This document shows positions 9,373-19,272 of a DNA stretch of 64,000 nt, piece after piece. The translations under genes and the position numbers were made by a program. Source of the stretch: Myxococcus hansupus (lineage in GTDB: Bacteria > Myxococcota > Myxococcia > Myxococcales > Myxococcaceae). The DNA lies in contig NZ_CP012109.1 in assembly GCF_000280925.3 (NCBI RefSeq), positions 1,302,001 through 1,366,000 of the forward strand. The letters are read 5' to 3'. Every line of letters begins with the position of its first letter. Position 1 is the stretch's first letter. A model generated the notes under the pieces. The model was not told where the DNA came from. It did no database searches and worked only from the letters and a program-made list of their open reading frames with translations.

Positions 9373-12339
9373 TCAACCCCAGGTGCGCTCAGGCCCCGAT
9401 TCCACGGTGAGCCCCGTTTCCTTCAGCATCGCGTGGATGCGGAGGCGGGCCTGGGCCCACGGGAGGGCTTCGACGCGGTAACCGTCCAGGGCGCTCATCA
9501 AGTGCGCCCGGTAGCTGGGGTGACCGGGGTCCGCGATGATGACCACGCCTCGGTCCGTGGTGGAGCGGATGAGCCGGCCCACGCCCTGGCGAAGTTGCAG
9601 GAGCGCCCGAGGCAGCCGGTAGTTCAGGAACCCGATGTACTCGCCGCCGTTCCGCGACAGGGGCTCCTCTCGCGCCGCGACCAGGGGCCGCAAGGCGGGC
9701 TCCAGCGGCAGCTTGTCGATGAAGACGCAGCCCACGCCACGGCCAGGGATGTCCACGCCCTGCCAGAAGCTCTTGGTGCCCAGCAGCACCGTGCCCGTGT
9801 CGCGCTCCTGCCGTGCCGCCAGGGAGCGGCTGTGCCCGCGCGACTGCCGCAGCACCTCGATGCCCAGGGGATCCAACCGGGCGCGAACGCTCGTGCCCAC
9901 GCGGTCCATGCGCCGCGTGGAGGCGAACAGCCCCAGCAGCCGGCCGCCCATCGTCTGCGCCAGGCCCGAAATCCGGTGCGAGGCCCATTCGATGAACGGC
10001 TCTTCGTGCGCGCGCGGCGCGTCGGTGACGAGCACCACCAACGCCTGCTCGCGAAGCTTGAAGGGCGTGGCCGCGCGCACAATCCGTGGCGCGGGGCGCC
10101 CGCCGCGTCCGTCCAGTCCGAGACGGCGGAGGACGAAGGGGGCGTTGTCACCCGTGCCCAGCGTCGCGGAGGCCAGCACCAGCGTGCGCTTGCTCTCCGC
10201 GAAGTCCTTCGACACGTAGGCGGACACGTCCACGGGTTGGGCGCTCAGGCTCCACCGCTGGCGCTTCGGCTCCGAGGTGGCGGCGTAGCACCGGCCCGGA
10301 GCGGCTTCGCCGGACAGCTCGCCCGCGAGCATGGCCAGCTCACCCAGCTCCGTGTTGGCGCCGGACAGCTCTCGCTCCAGCGCGGGCTGCCGGGCCGCGA
10401 GCTCGGGAAGTGCCGCCGGTACACGCACGGACATCAGGACATGGAGCGCCTGGAGCGCGCCACGCACGGCCTCCAGGCCTTCGCGAACGGGCTCCCACAC
10501 CGGCAGGGCGCGCACCGCCGCGGTGATTCGCAGCTCCGGGGAGTACGCCCCTTCGTCCGAGTCCTCACCCACCGCGGTGGCCGAGGGCTCGCACAGCTCC
10601 GTCACCCGCGCCCCAAGGTCACGCGCGTCGTCGAGCAACCGGCGCAGGCCGTCCTCCACTTCGCCCATCAGCGACCGCGTCTCCGTCCGCCGCGAGCCGC
10701 TCAGCGCCTTGCGCAGCTCGGCGAAGAGGCCGCGCCGCCCGTCACGGCCGTGAAGCCGCTCGGTGAGGCGGAGGAAGGCCAGGTCCGACAGCTCCAGCGC
10801 CAGGGCGGTGGTCGCGACATCCTCGACCTCGTGCGCCTCGTCGAGGACCAGATGGTCCAGCTTCGGGTAGCGCGCGGGCCACGCGAAGGCGAGCGACTGG
10901 TTGATGACCAGGACGTCCGCCTCACGCGCCTGGGCCACGGCCGAGTGATAGAAGCACCGATGGAAGTGCGGGCACTTCTCGCCCAGCGTCGTCGAGGCCT
11001 CGGAGCGCACGGCGGGCACCAGCGCCATCAGCACCGGGAAGCGCTCGCGGAACCAGTGGCTCAGCCGGTCCAGGTCGCCTTCGCCACTGCGCCGCAGATA
11101 TGCCCGCAGGTACGCCCGAGGTGCTCGCGCGGCGTGCCCCATGCCGGGCTCAACGCGCGTGGCCTCCAGCGCACGGCGGCGGCACAGGTAGTTCGTCTGT
11201 CCCTTCAGCAGCGCGTAACCGAAGCCACCTTTCGTGGCCCTGTGCAGCCGGGGAAGGTCCTTCTCCAGGAGCTGGTCCTGCAGCGTCTTGGTGTGCGGCG
11301 CCACGCCCACCTTGCGCCCGTTGCGCGCCGCGAACAGGGCCGCGGGCGCCAGGTACGCCAGGGACTTGCCCGTGCCCGTGCCGGCCTCCACCGCGAGCTG
11401 CCCGCCGTCCGACAACGCACGCGCCACGGCCTGCGCCACGTCGAGCTGCGAGGCGCGGCTCACGAAGCCCTCGCCGGATTGCTCCAGCGCGCCGCTCGCG
11501 CCCAGCAGCGCGTCAACCTCGTCCGGCCGCACCGGGAGCACGGGCGTGTCGGCCTCGGGCTCCGGCGGGGCGCTCGCGCCTCCCGCGCGCCGCCGCTCCG
11601 GCTTCCCGCGCAGGAAGCCCTGGGCCTCCAGCGACAGGGGCGCGGCTTCCGCGCGGCACGCTGCGGCCAGGCGGGACAGCACGTCCACCAACGGCCATTC
11701 CTCGTAGTCGAAGGCGCCGAACGCGCCATTCGTCAGGCCCACGCCCTCCATGGCGAGCCGCAGCTCCGCGCCCTTGCGGGGGTCCAACGCGGCGAGCAGG
11801 TCCACCACGTCATCGCCACGGCCTTCGCGGATGCACCGGTCCATGGCGTGCACCAGCACCGAGTACACCGCCTCGCAGTCCGACACGGCGCGATGCGGCT
11901 GGCGCAGCGCGAGCCCGGCCCAGCGCAGCAGCGACTCCAGCGAGTGGCTGGTCAGCTCCGGGTGCAGGTAGTGCATCAGCTCGCACGAGTCGAGCACCGG
12001 CGCGCGGATGGGGCCCAGCAGGTCCGGCAGGAAGCCTTTTTCGAAGGGCGCGTTGTGCGCCACCACTGTCCAGCCGGTGAGCCGCGTGCGCAGCTCCGCC
12101 ATGTCGGTGCCGAAGCGCGGCTTGCCCGCGAGGTCGGCATCCGTCAGGCCCGTCAGCCGCCGGATGGTGAGGGGAAGAGGCCGCGACGCCGAGTACAGGC
12201 GCGCGAAGCGGTCCACCTCGCGTCCGTTCTCGAAGAAGATGCAGCCCAACTCGATGATCTCGTCCACACGAGGGTCCAGCCCCGTGGTCTCGAGGTCGAG
12301 GAAGACATGCCGGGTGAAGAGCTCCGCCGCGCCGCCCAT
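9373..12339 (-). CDS. DnaQ-like exonuclease fused to DinG-family helicase
   Basis: A 988-residue two-part enzyme. Residues ~10-175 form a DEDDh 3'-5' exonuclease like DNA polymerase III epsilon (HVFLDLETTGLDP, VAHNAPFEKGFL, HRAVSDCEAVY). Residues ~280-988 form a superfamily 2 helicase of the DinG/XPD type with Walker A EAGTGTGKSLAYL, box II VLDEAHEVED and the C-terminal motif SFWQGVDIPGRG, and it ends with a QGVGRLIRS motif VI. In the iron-sulfur region I see YLC and CPHFHRC but not the usual first Cys of a CLGxxC pattern (TLGEKC here), so the cluster may be absent or altered. Gram-positive DinG proteins share the exonuclease-helicase fusion. A role in DNA repair or R-loop removal is inferred from the family. 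Confidence 0.92.
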   Translation of the reverse strand: MGGAAELFTRHVFLDLETTGLDPRVDEIIELGCIFFENGREVDRFARLYSASRPLPLTIRRLTGLTDADLAGKPRFGTDMAELRTRLTGWTVVAHNAPFEKGFLPDLLGPIRAPVLDSCELMHYLHPELTSHSLESLLRWAGLALRQPHRAVSDCEAVYSVLVHAMDRCIREGRGDDVVDLLAALDPRKGAELRLAMEGVGLTNGAFGAFDYEEWPLVDVLSRLAAACRAEAAPLSLEAQGFLRGKPERRRAGGASAPPEPEADTPVLPVRPDEVDALLGASGALEQSGEGFVSRASQLDVAQAVARALSDGGQLAVEAGTGTGKSLAYLAPAALFAARNGRKVGVAPHTKTLQDQLLEKDLPRLHRATKGGFGYALLKGQTNYLCRRRALEATRVEPGMGHAARAPRAYLRAYLRRSGEGDLDRLSHWFRERFPVLMALVPAVRSEASTTLGEKCPHFHRCFYHSAVAQAREADVLVINQSLAFAWPARYPKLDHLVLDEAHEVEDVATTALALELSDLAFLRLTERLHGRDGRRGLFAELRKALSGSRRTETRSLMGEVEDGLRRLLDDARDLGARVTELCEPSATAVGEDSDEGAYSPELRITAAVRALPVWEPVREGLEAVRGALQALHVLMSVRVPAALPELAARQPALERELSGANTELGELAMLAGELSGEAAPGRCYAATSEPKRQRWSLSAQPVDVSAYVSKDFAESKRTLVLASATLGTGDNAPFVLRRLGLDGRGGRPAPRIVRAATPFKLREQALVVLVTDAPRAHEEPFIEWASHRISGLAQTMGGRLLGLFASTRRMDRVGTSVRARLDPLGIEVLRQSRGHSRSLAARQERDTGTVLLGTKSFWQGVDIPGRGVGCVFIDKLPLEPALRPLVAAREEPLSRNGGEYIGFLNYRLPRALLQLRQGVGRLIRSTTDRGVVIIADPGHPSYRAHLMSALDGYRVEALPWAQARLRIHAMLKETGLTVESGPERTWG

Positions 12340-12397
12340 TTCAGGGCGCGGAGACTACTCCTCCCGGCGGCGCTGCCCAGAAATCGGCCAGCGTCCT

Positions 12398-12808
12398 TCA
12401 GTCGACCATGAAAACGCCGGAAATCATCTTGTTCATGGCGCAGCCGTACACGAGCTTGCCGGACTCCTTCGGGGTGAAGGCAATCTCCACCGGCTCGTTG
12501 AGCGGCAGCGGCGTGTTGATGTCGTAGCCGTCCATGACGACCTCGGTGGCGCACGTGTGGTCCGTCTTGCGCGTCACCACGAGCTTCACCGGCTCGCCCT
12601 TCTTGAGATTCACGGGGCTGGGCTCGTAGCCCTTCTCCGTGACGGACAGGTCCACGATGCGCACGCCGTTCTCCCGCTTCTCGGGGGTGAGCGGCGCCTG
12701 CTCCACGTCGGGGGACTTGGTGCAACCCTGCTGGGTGACGCCCACCATGGCGGCCGTCGCGGCCAGGGCGAGCCAGGGCTTGATGATGCGGGAGATGAAC
12801 TGGCGCAT
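12398..12808 (-). CDS. Cupredoxin-like lipoprotein
   Basis: A 136-residue protein with a hydrophobic N-terminus and a lipobox-like QQGC near residue 29. The mature part is a single cupredoxin fold. The segment HTCATEVVMDGYDI and the C-terminal YGCAMNKMISG resemble the His/Cys/Met copper-ligand pattern of the Cupredoxin_1 family (copper-binding or copper-transfer proteins such as the C-terminal domain of some CopA/CopZ-associated proteins). It probably acts outside the inner membrane in copper or electron handling, but no metal genes are nearby. It lies between the gene ending at 12863 and dinG-like, all on the minus strand. Confidence 0.82.
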   Translation of the reverse strand: MRQFISRIIKPWLALAATAAMVGVTQQGCTKSPDVEQAPLTPEKRENGVRIVDLSVTEKGYEPSPVNLKKGEPVKLVVTRKTDHTCATEVVMDGYDINTPLPLNEPVEIAFTPKESGKLVYGCAMNKMISGVFMVD

Positions 12809-12862
12809 GTGGGTCTCGGCGGTGAAGTCGAGGCGATGCCGCGCGCCCCGCGGTGACAGGCC

Positions 12863-14035
12863 TCAGGCCTCGTCCGCGGGGGCGCTCTCGTCGGGAGTGG
12901 AAGGAACGGGCTCGAAGCGGAGCAGGGCGTGCAGCGGGACGAAGACCTCGTGTCCCTCTTCACCGAGCAGCAGGTCGAACCGGCCCACGCGCAGCAGCGG
13001 AAGCTGCAGGGTGATGCCGTTGCGCAGCACCATCCGCGGCGTCGTGCCGATGTGGTCCAGGAAGGCGCGCGGATCCGAATGCGGGCGCTTGTCCGGCTGA
13101 CGTGCCACGGCCGAGGGCTTCTGCGTCAGCTTCGCGTCGCGCTCCAGGCCGGGCAGCAGCCGCTCCCAGTCCGCGCGGCGGGACAGCAACACCACCTGCA
13201 GCTTCTCCAGCCGGCCGGTGCGCTCCAGCGCCAGCGCGATGGGCTCCTCGGCTTGCAGCGTGTCGAGCAGGGAGCGCTCCGCCAGCACCACGGAGACCTC
13301 CGCCTTGTCGCGGATGAGGGTGGCGAGGAACTCCGCGACCACGGCGTTCTCCACCTCGCCGCGCGCCTGCTTGATGGCCGCCTTGCGCTGGGTGCGCTCC
13401 TTGCGGGCCATGAACTCCGCCACCGTCATGCCGCTCTGGAGCACGCCGAAGGCGTCGCCCAGGGACAGGCTCGGCGTCTGGCCCATCAGCTCGTACACCT
13501 GGTCGAAGCGCTTCGCCTCCTCGGCGTGCAGCTTGCGCCAGATGCGGCACTTCATCTTGCCTTCCAGCTCGCCCTTCGCGATGCGCGCGGGAACGCGCTC
13601 ACGCACCGCCAGCGCCTGGACCTGCTCGGGCGTCGGAGGTGGCCGGGGCGTGGAGGGCCGGAATCCGCCGGGCCGTCCACCAAAGCCGCCAGGGGCCCGG
13701 CCCGGCGCCGGAGCGCCACCGCCCGTCCCTGTGGGGCGGGGAGCGAGCGGACGGGGGCTGGGCGCCATGCCCGTGGGGCGAGGCGTGGGCGCGGGGGTGT
13801 CCGCTGCCGGCGTGGGACGCGGTGCCAGCGGGGGCTCCGCGGGCGTGGGACGGGGCGCCGGCAGGGGGGCCGAGGCCGTCGTGGGCCGTGGCGTGGGCGC
13901 CACGCCCGTGGGGCGTGGGGTGGGGCGCGGCGTGGGCGCCGGAGTCGGGGTCGGAGCGGCCGTGCCGGGCGTCGATGCCGGGCGCCGGATGACTTCGACC
14001 GCGGGCATGACCCGCCGTGTCTTCCTGTCGTTCAC
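12863..14035 (-). CDS. Uncharacterised protein with Pro/Thr-rich N-terminal half
   Basis: A 390-residue protein read from a GTG at 14035 (MNDRKTRRVMPAVEVIRRP); an ATG at 14008 giving MPAVEVIRRP is a good alternative. Residues ~20-140 are a PTP/PRP low-complexity linker with many PAPTPRPT units. The C-terminal ~250 residues look folded: a helical segment (VRERVPARIAKGELEGKMKCRIWRKLH, then EEAKRFDQVYELM), an Arg/Lys-rich helix, and a final alpha/beta part (LRVGRFDLLLGEEGHEVFVPLHALL). I do not recognise the family. The absence of a signal peptide suggests the cytoplasm. Confidence 0.75.
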   Translation of the reverse strand: MNDRKTRRVMPAVEVIRRPASTPGTAAPTPTPAPTPRPTPRPTGVAPTPRPTTASAPLPAPRPTPAEPPLAPRPTPAADTPAPTPRPTGMAPSPRPLAPRPTGTGGGAPAPGRAPGGFGGRPGGFRPSTPRPPPTPEQVQALAVRERVPARIAKGELEGKMKCRIWRKLHAEEAKRFDQVYELMGQTPSLSLGDAFGVLQSGMTVAEFMARKERTQRKAAIKQARGEVENAVVAEFLATLIRDKAEVSVVLAERSLLDTLQAEEPIALALERTGRLEKLQVVLLSRRADWERLLPGLERDAKLTQKPSAVARQPDKRPHSDPRAFLDHIGTTPRMVLRNGITLQLPLLRVGRFDLLLGEEGHEVFVPLHALLRFEPVPSTPDESAPADEA

Positions 14036-14078
14036 AGTCGTACGTTACCTGATGCGAGTTTCCCGGGCATACCCGGCT

Positions 14079-14495
14079 TCACGGCTGGAGGGATGCTGAA
14101 AGGTCGACCTTCCACCCGGAAGGCTCTCGAACCATCCGGACCTCGTGGGAGCTACCTGCCGCGCGCACGAGCACTGTCGCTTCGTCTCCCTCCTCCCGGA
14201 CCAGCGAGACCTCTGTAACATCTGGAGGCGGAGGGACATTCGCGAAGAAGAGGGCCATGGGCTCGGGCTTCTCTTCCCCGCCAGAAGCCTCTCCCACGAC
14301 CTGGGCCCGCTGGGCCAGGGAGTCCTGGGTGGGCTTGGACAGCGCCCCCCACGCTTGCTGCAGCTCCCCCCGCTTCACGAGCCGGTGGAAGGACGTGTAG
14401 GCATCCTGCGGGGTGCCGAAGCGGGGCCGGTTGCAGCCACCCAGGCCCAGCAGGACCAGGGCCAGCAACCAGGGCATCGTCGCGGAGAGGCGCAT
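14079..14495 (-). CDS. Small predicted lipoprotein, DUF4878/NTF2-like
   Basis: A 138-residue protein with a lipoprotein signal peptide ending in LGGC (Cys21). The mature part begins PQDAYTSFHRLVKRGELQQAWGALSKPTQD and ends with a beta-strand pair (EVRMVREPSGWKVDLS). This is the pattern of DUF4878/NTF2-like envelope lipoproteins: a helix-rich start, then a sheet that closes with 'W.vd'. It has no catalytic residues that I can identify. It lies 43 nt upstream of the Pro/Thr-rich gene on the minus strand, so the two may share a transcript. Confidence 0.8.
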   Translation of the reverse strand: MRLSATMPWLLALVLLGLGGCNRPRFGTPQDAYTSFHRLVKRGELQQAWGALSKPTQDSLAQRAQVVGEASGGEEKPEPMALFFANVPPPPDVTEVSLVREEGDEATVLVRAAGSSHEVRMVREPSGWKVDLSASLQP

Positions 14496-14551
14496 GGGGA
14501 CAGGGATTTAGGTCAAAGCGCCGCCGGGGAAAAGCCCGAGCTTCGGACATG

Positions 14552-15595
14552 TCACGCGGCGTGCTGATGGACACGGTTGCGGCCCGCTTCCTTGGCCGCA
14601 TAAAGGCTCATGTCAGCCGCCCGCAGCAGCGCCTCCGCGCTCGGCAGGTCGCCCGAGGGCACCGTGGCCACGCCCAATGACGCGGTCAGCCGCACGGGCT
14701 GGGGCTTCCCGCTTCCTCCCACATGCACCAGCTCCAGCGCGGCGATGGCGTCGCGGACCCGTTCGCAGACCACGAGCGCGTCCGCGGCGGCTGTCTCCGG
14801 GAGGACGGCGATGAACTCCTCGCCCCCGTACCGCGCCAGCATGTCCACTTCCCGAAGGCGCGAACGCGCGGTCTGCCCCACCGCCTTCAGCACCTGGTCC
14901 CCGAAGGGATGCCCGAAGCTGTCGTTGATGCGCTTGAAGTGGTCGATATCGAGCATCACCAGCGACAGCGGCGCTCCGTAGCGGCGCGAACGGGCGAACT
15001 CGTCACTCAACCGCTCCTCGAAGGCGCGCCGGTTGGCCAGGCCCGTGAGCGCATCCGTGCGGGTGAGGGCGAGCAGCTCCTCGCGCCGGGCCGCGAGCTC
15101 CTTGTTGGCGCGGTCCAGCTCGCGGTTCTTCTCCACCAGCGCGTCCTGGAGCGCCTTCAGCCGCAGCATGGACTTCACGCGGGCGGACAGCTCGAGCATG
15201 TCGAAGGGCTTCACCAGGTAGTCATCCGCGCCCAGCTCCAGCCCCTCCACCTTCCCCGCGGCCTGCCGCGCCGTCATGAGAATCACCGGGATGAAGCCGA
15301 AGCCGTCCTCGCCGGCGTTCGCCTTGACGATGCGGCACACCTCCACGCCGCCCAGGCCCGGCATCTCCACGTCCATGAGGATGAGGTCGGGCCGGGACTC
15401 GCGGATGGCGGACAGCGCCTGGGCGCCGTCATGGGCTTCGGTGAAGAGGTAGCCGTGCGGGGCCAGTCCGTCGCGCACATGCCGGACGTGCGCCGGGTCG
15501 TCGTCGACGATGAGCACTGTGCGGCCACTCAGGGTGCTCCCGGATGGGGCGCGGCGGGCGACCTCCAGCGTCCTCTTCCGTTCGCCATCCGCCAT
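14552..15595 (-). CDS. Response regulator with diguanylate cyclase (REC-GGDEF)
   Basis: A 347-residue cytoplasmic signalling protein. The start at 15595 (MADGERKRTLEV) is preceded by a GGGGGCGAG-like ribosome site; the longer in-frame extension to 15688 has no family support. The N-terminal receiver domain has VLIVDDD, the phospho-acceptor in LILMDVEMPG and the conserved Lys in YLVKPF. A coiled-coil linker follows, then a GGDEF domain with an intact active site RYGGEEF. The allosteric I-site RxxD is present five residues before it (REVD), so product inhibition is expected. It should make c-di-GMP on phosphorylation. No cognate kinase is adjacent. Its position 2 kb from the pil locus is suggestive, because c-di-GMP affects pilus-dependent motility in myxobacteria. 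Confidence 0.92.
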   Translation of the reverse strand: MADGERKRTLEVARRAPSGSTLSGRTVLIVDDDPAHVRHVRDGLAPHGYLFTEAHDGAQALSAIRESRPDLILMDVEMPGLGGVEVCRIVKANAGEDGFGFIPVILMTARQAAGKVEGLELGADDYLVKPFDMLELSARVKSMLRLKALQDALVEKNRELDRANKELAARREELLALTRTDALTGLANRRAFEERLSDEFARSRRYGAPLSLVMLDIDHFKRINDSFGHPFGDQVLKAVGQTARSRLREVDMLARYGGEEFIAVLPETAAADALVVCERVRDAIAALELVHVGGSGKPQPVRLTASLGVATVPSGDLPSAEALLRAADMSLYAAKEAGRNRVHQHAA

Positions 15596-15702
15596 GAAGT
15601 CTCGCCCCCAGGAGCAATCGTCCCGCGGTGCGGGCCTGGCCGCCATTCTTGCTGCCCGCACCCGGGATGCAAGGGGCAGCGCAAGCACTGAATGCGCGGG
15701 CG

Positions 15703-16323
15703 TCAGGCAGGCTTCACTAGCCGCGCCCGGTACACGGGCTCCCCACTGGCCAGATAGCGGCGCTCCCGAGTGGAGGGCACTTCTTCCGGGTCATAGGGAT
15801 GGAAAACGCCTGAACCCAGGGGGTTCTGGAAACCAGCGGATTCCAGGATGGCGAGCATCGACACGCCGCGGTCCTGGACGTCGGTGCGCATGTCGAAGCG
15901 GCCACCCGGTGCGAGCTTCCCGTACAGGAGCTCGGCGAAGGCGGGCTGAATCACAGCGCGCTTGGCGTGGGAGCGCTTCCACCAGGGGTCGGGGAACTGG
16001 AGGTGGATGACCGAGAGCGAGCCCGGCGCGAAGATGCGAGGCACGACGAAGCGGGCATCGGATTCGATGACGCGCAGGTTGCGCAGGCCCGCCTTGTTGC
16101 CGCGCTCCTGGGTGTCGCGCGCGTACTTCTTGCGCCACTCGAAGGCGACGAAGCGCACCTCGGGGTGACGGCGGCAGTACTCCAGGGCGTGGCCGCCGGC
16201 GCCGGAGCCAATCTCCAGTTCGAGTGGCCCCGTGAAACCGAACTCCGCATCCCAGTCGGGAGGGGTCTCCTGGGTGGCCAACGTGAGTCCGACGGGCTCG
16301 GGCAGCAGGCGGGGGCGGGGCAT
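15703..16323 (-). CDS. trmB: tRNA (guanine-N7-)-methyltransferase
   Basis: A 206-residue SAM-dependent enzyme that makes m7G46 in the variable loop of tRNAs. The SAM-binding motif is LEIGSGAGGHALEYC, and the family signature FPDPWWKRSHAKRAVIQP is complete. The C-terminal TRERRYLASGEPVYRARL matches the family's 'T.yE..r...g..iyrl' end. I start at MPRPRLLPEP (16323), which gives the usual length; the frame stays open far upstream only because of GC bias. It is transcribed divergently from ribF, with 75 bp between the starts. Confidence 0.96.
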   Translation of the reverse strand: MPRPRLLPEPVGLTLATQETPPDWDAEFGFTGPLELEIGSGAGGHALEYCRRHPEVRFVAFEWRKKYARDTQERGNKAGLRNLRVIESDARFVVPRIFAPGSLSVIHLQFPDPWWKRSHAKRAVIQPAFAELLYGKLAPGGRFDMRTDVQDRGVSMLAILESAGFQNPLGSGVFHPYDPEEVPSTRERRYLASGEPVYRARLVKPA

Positions 16324-16398
16324 GGGCGGGCGCCACCAACCATGGAGGCGGCGGGTTTGGCCAGGGAAAAACGCGGAGCCTGGAGTATACGGGAGCCC

Positions 16399-17325
16399 AT
16401 GAAGGTCTTCCCTGCGGTGGCGGACGCGGGCGGAGCGCTGGCCGGACAGGCGCTCGCGCTCGGCAACTTCGACGGTGTGCACGTGGGCCATCAGGCCCTC
16501 TTCGCGGAGGCGCGCCGGCACGGACGGGCCGCGGCCTTCACCTTCCATCCCCATCCGGGAAAGGTGCTCCAGCCGGAGCTGGCCCCCAAGCTCATCACCC
16601 TGTTGCCACGCAAGCTGGAGCTGTTCGAGCAGTGCGGTCTGGACGCCGCGGTGGTGCAGCCCTTCACCCGGGAGTATGCGCGCACGCAGCCCGCGGAGTT
16701 CGAGGCCGCGTTGTTCGACACGCTCGGCGTGGCGCACGTCGTGGTGGGCAGCGACTTCACCTATGGCGCGGCCCGCAAGGGCACGGTGGAGACCCTGCGC
16801 GAGGCGGCCTCTCGCCGGGGCGCCTCGGTGCACGTGGTGCCGCCCGTGACGGTGGACGGCGTGGTGGCCTCGTCGTCGCGTGTGCGCGAGTACATCCTGG
16901 AGGGCCGTGTGTCCGCGGCGAGGCGGCTCCTGGGGCGCCCCTTCGACTTGGACGGCACGGTGGTGGCCGGTGCGGGGCGGGGGCGGGGCATCGGGTTTCC
17001 CACCGCGAACGTGGACACGCAGAACGAGCTGCGGCCCGCACCGGGCGTCTATGCGATCCGCGTCCACCTGCCGGGCGAGTCAAAGGGCACCTGGCACGGC
17101 GGCGCCGCGAACATCGGTGTGAAGCCCACCTTTGGCGGCACGGAGGTCACCATCGAGGCGCACCTGCTCGACTTCTCGGGTGACTTGTACGGCAAGGAGC
17201 TGCGCGTGCAGTTCCTCGAACGCCTGCGCCCCGAGCAGCGCTTCGGCTCGGTGGCCGAGCTGACGGGGCAGATCAAGCGCGACGTGGAGTCCGCGCGGGC
17301 CGTCATCGCACGTGCGGACGGGTGA
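16399..17325 (+). CDS. ribF: Bifunctional riboflavin kinase / FAD synthetase
   Basis: A 308-residue cytoplasmic enzyme that phosphorylates riboflavin to FMN and adenylates FMN to FAD. The N-terminal nucleotidyltransferase domain has GNFDGVHVGHQAL and the SSSRVREYILEGRV motif. The C-terminal flavokinase domain has GIGFPTANV, NIGVKPTFGG and the final FLERLRPEQRF. Length and domain order are standard for RibF. The ATG at 16399 is the first start consistent with the family and has GGGAG just upstream. The gene ends 204 bp before pilB, which has its own promoter-like sequence, so ribF is probably not part of the pil transcript. Confidence 0.97.
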   Translation: MKVFPAVADAGGALAGQALALGNFDGVHVGHQALFAEARRHGRAAAFTFHPHPGKVLQPELAPKLITLLPRKLELFEQCGLDAAVVQPFTREYARTQPAEFEAALFDTLGVAHVVVGSDFTYGAARKGTVETLREAASRRGASVHVVPPVTVDGVVASSSRVREYILEGRVSAARRLLGRPFDLDGTVVAGAGRGRGIGFPTANVDTQNELRPAPGVYAIRVHLPGESKGTWHGGAANIGVKPTFGGTEVTIEAHLLDFSGDLYGKELRVQFLERLRPEQRFGSVAELTGQIKRDVESARAVIARADG

Positions 17326-17383
17326 GCAATTTTCCCGTGTCCGTTCAACGGTTTGTGACAGCAGGGGAGCAGGCGAGGGCGCC

Positions 17384-17412
17384 TTGACGGGCGCGCGCGG
17401 CTCCCCTCTAAT
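17384..17412 (+). promoter_or_regulatory. Candidate sigma-70 type promoter of pilB
   Basis: TTGACG (17384-17389) and TCTAAT (17407-17412) are separated by exactly 17 bp, and each matches the consensus at five of six positions. The start would lie near 17419, about 110 nt before the pilB ATG at 17530. This is the best housekeeping-type promoter I found in the window. Confidence 0.55.
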
Positions 17413-17529
17413 TCGCAATCAGGAACTGTGCCATGGGGTGTGGATCACCCGGGCATCGCTCCCGCGTCTTTGAGCTCGGAGGCGGGCCCCCGCCCGCTTC
17501 TTTCTTCTTCAAGGAAGAGGCATCAACGA

Positions 17530-19230
<1,701 letters not shown>

Positions 19231-19272
19231 TCAACCCACCCCCCACCGCATTCCCCCGAAGGACATCTTCCC

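Noticed and set aside
9433-12411. 992-residue open frame on the plus strand
   Set aside because: It is antisense to the DnaQ-DinG gene and has no recognisable domain.
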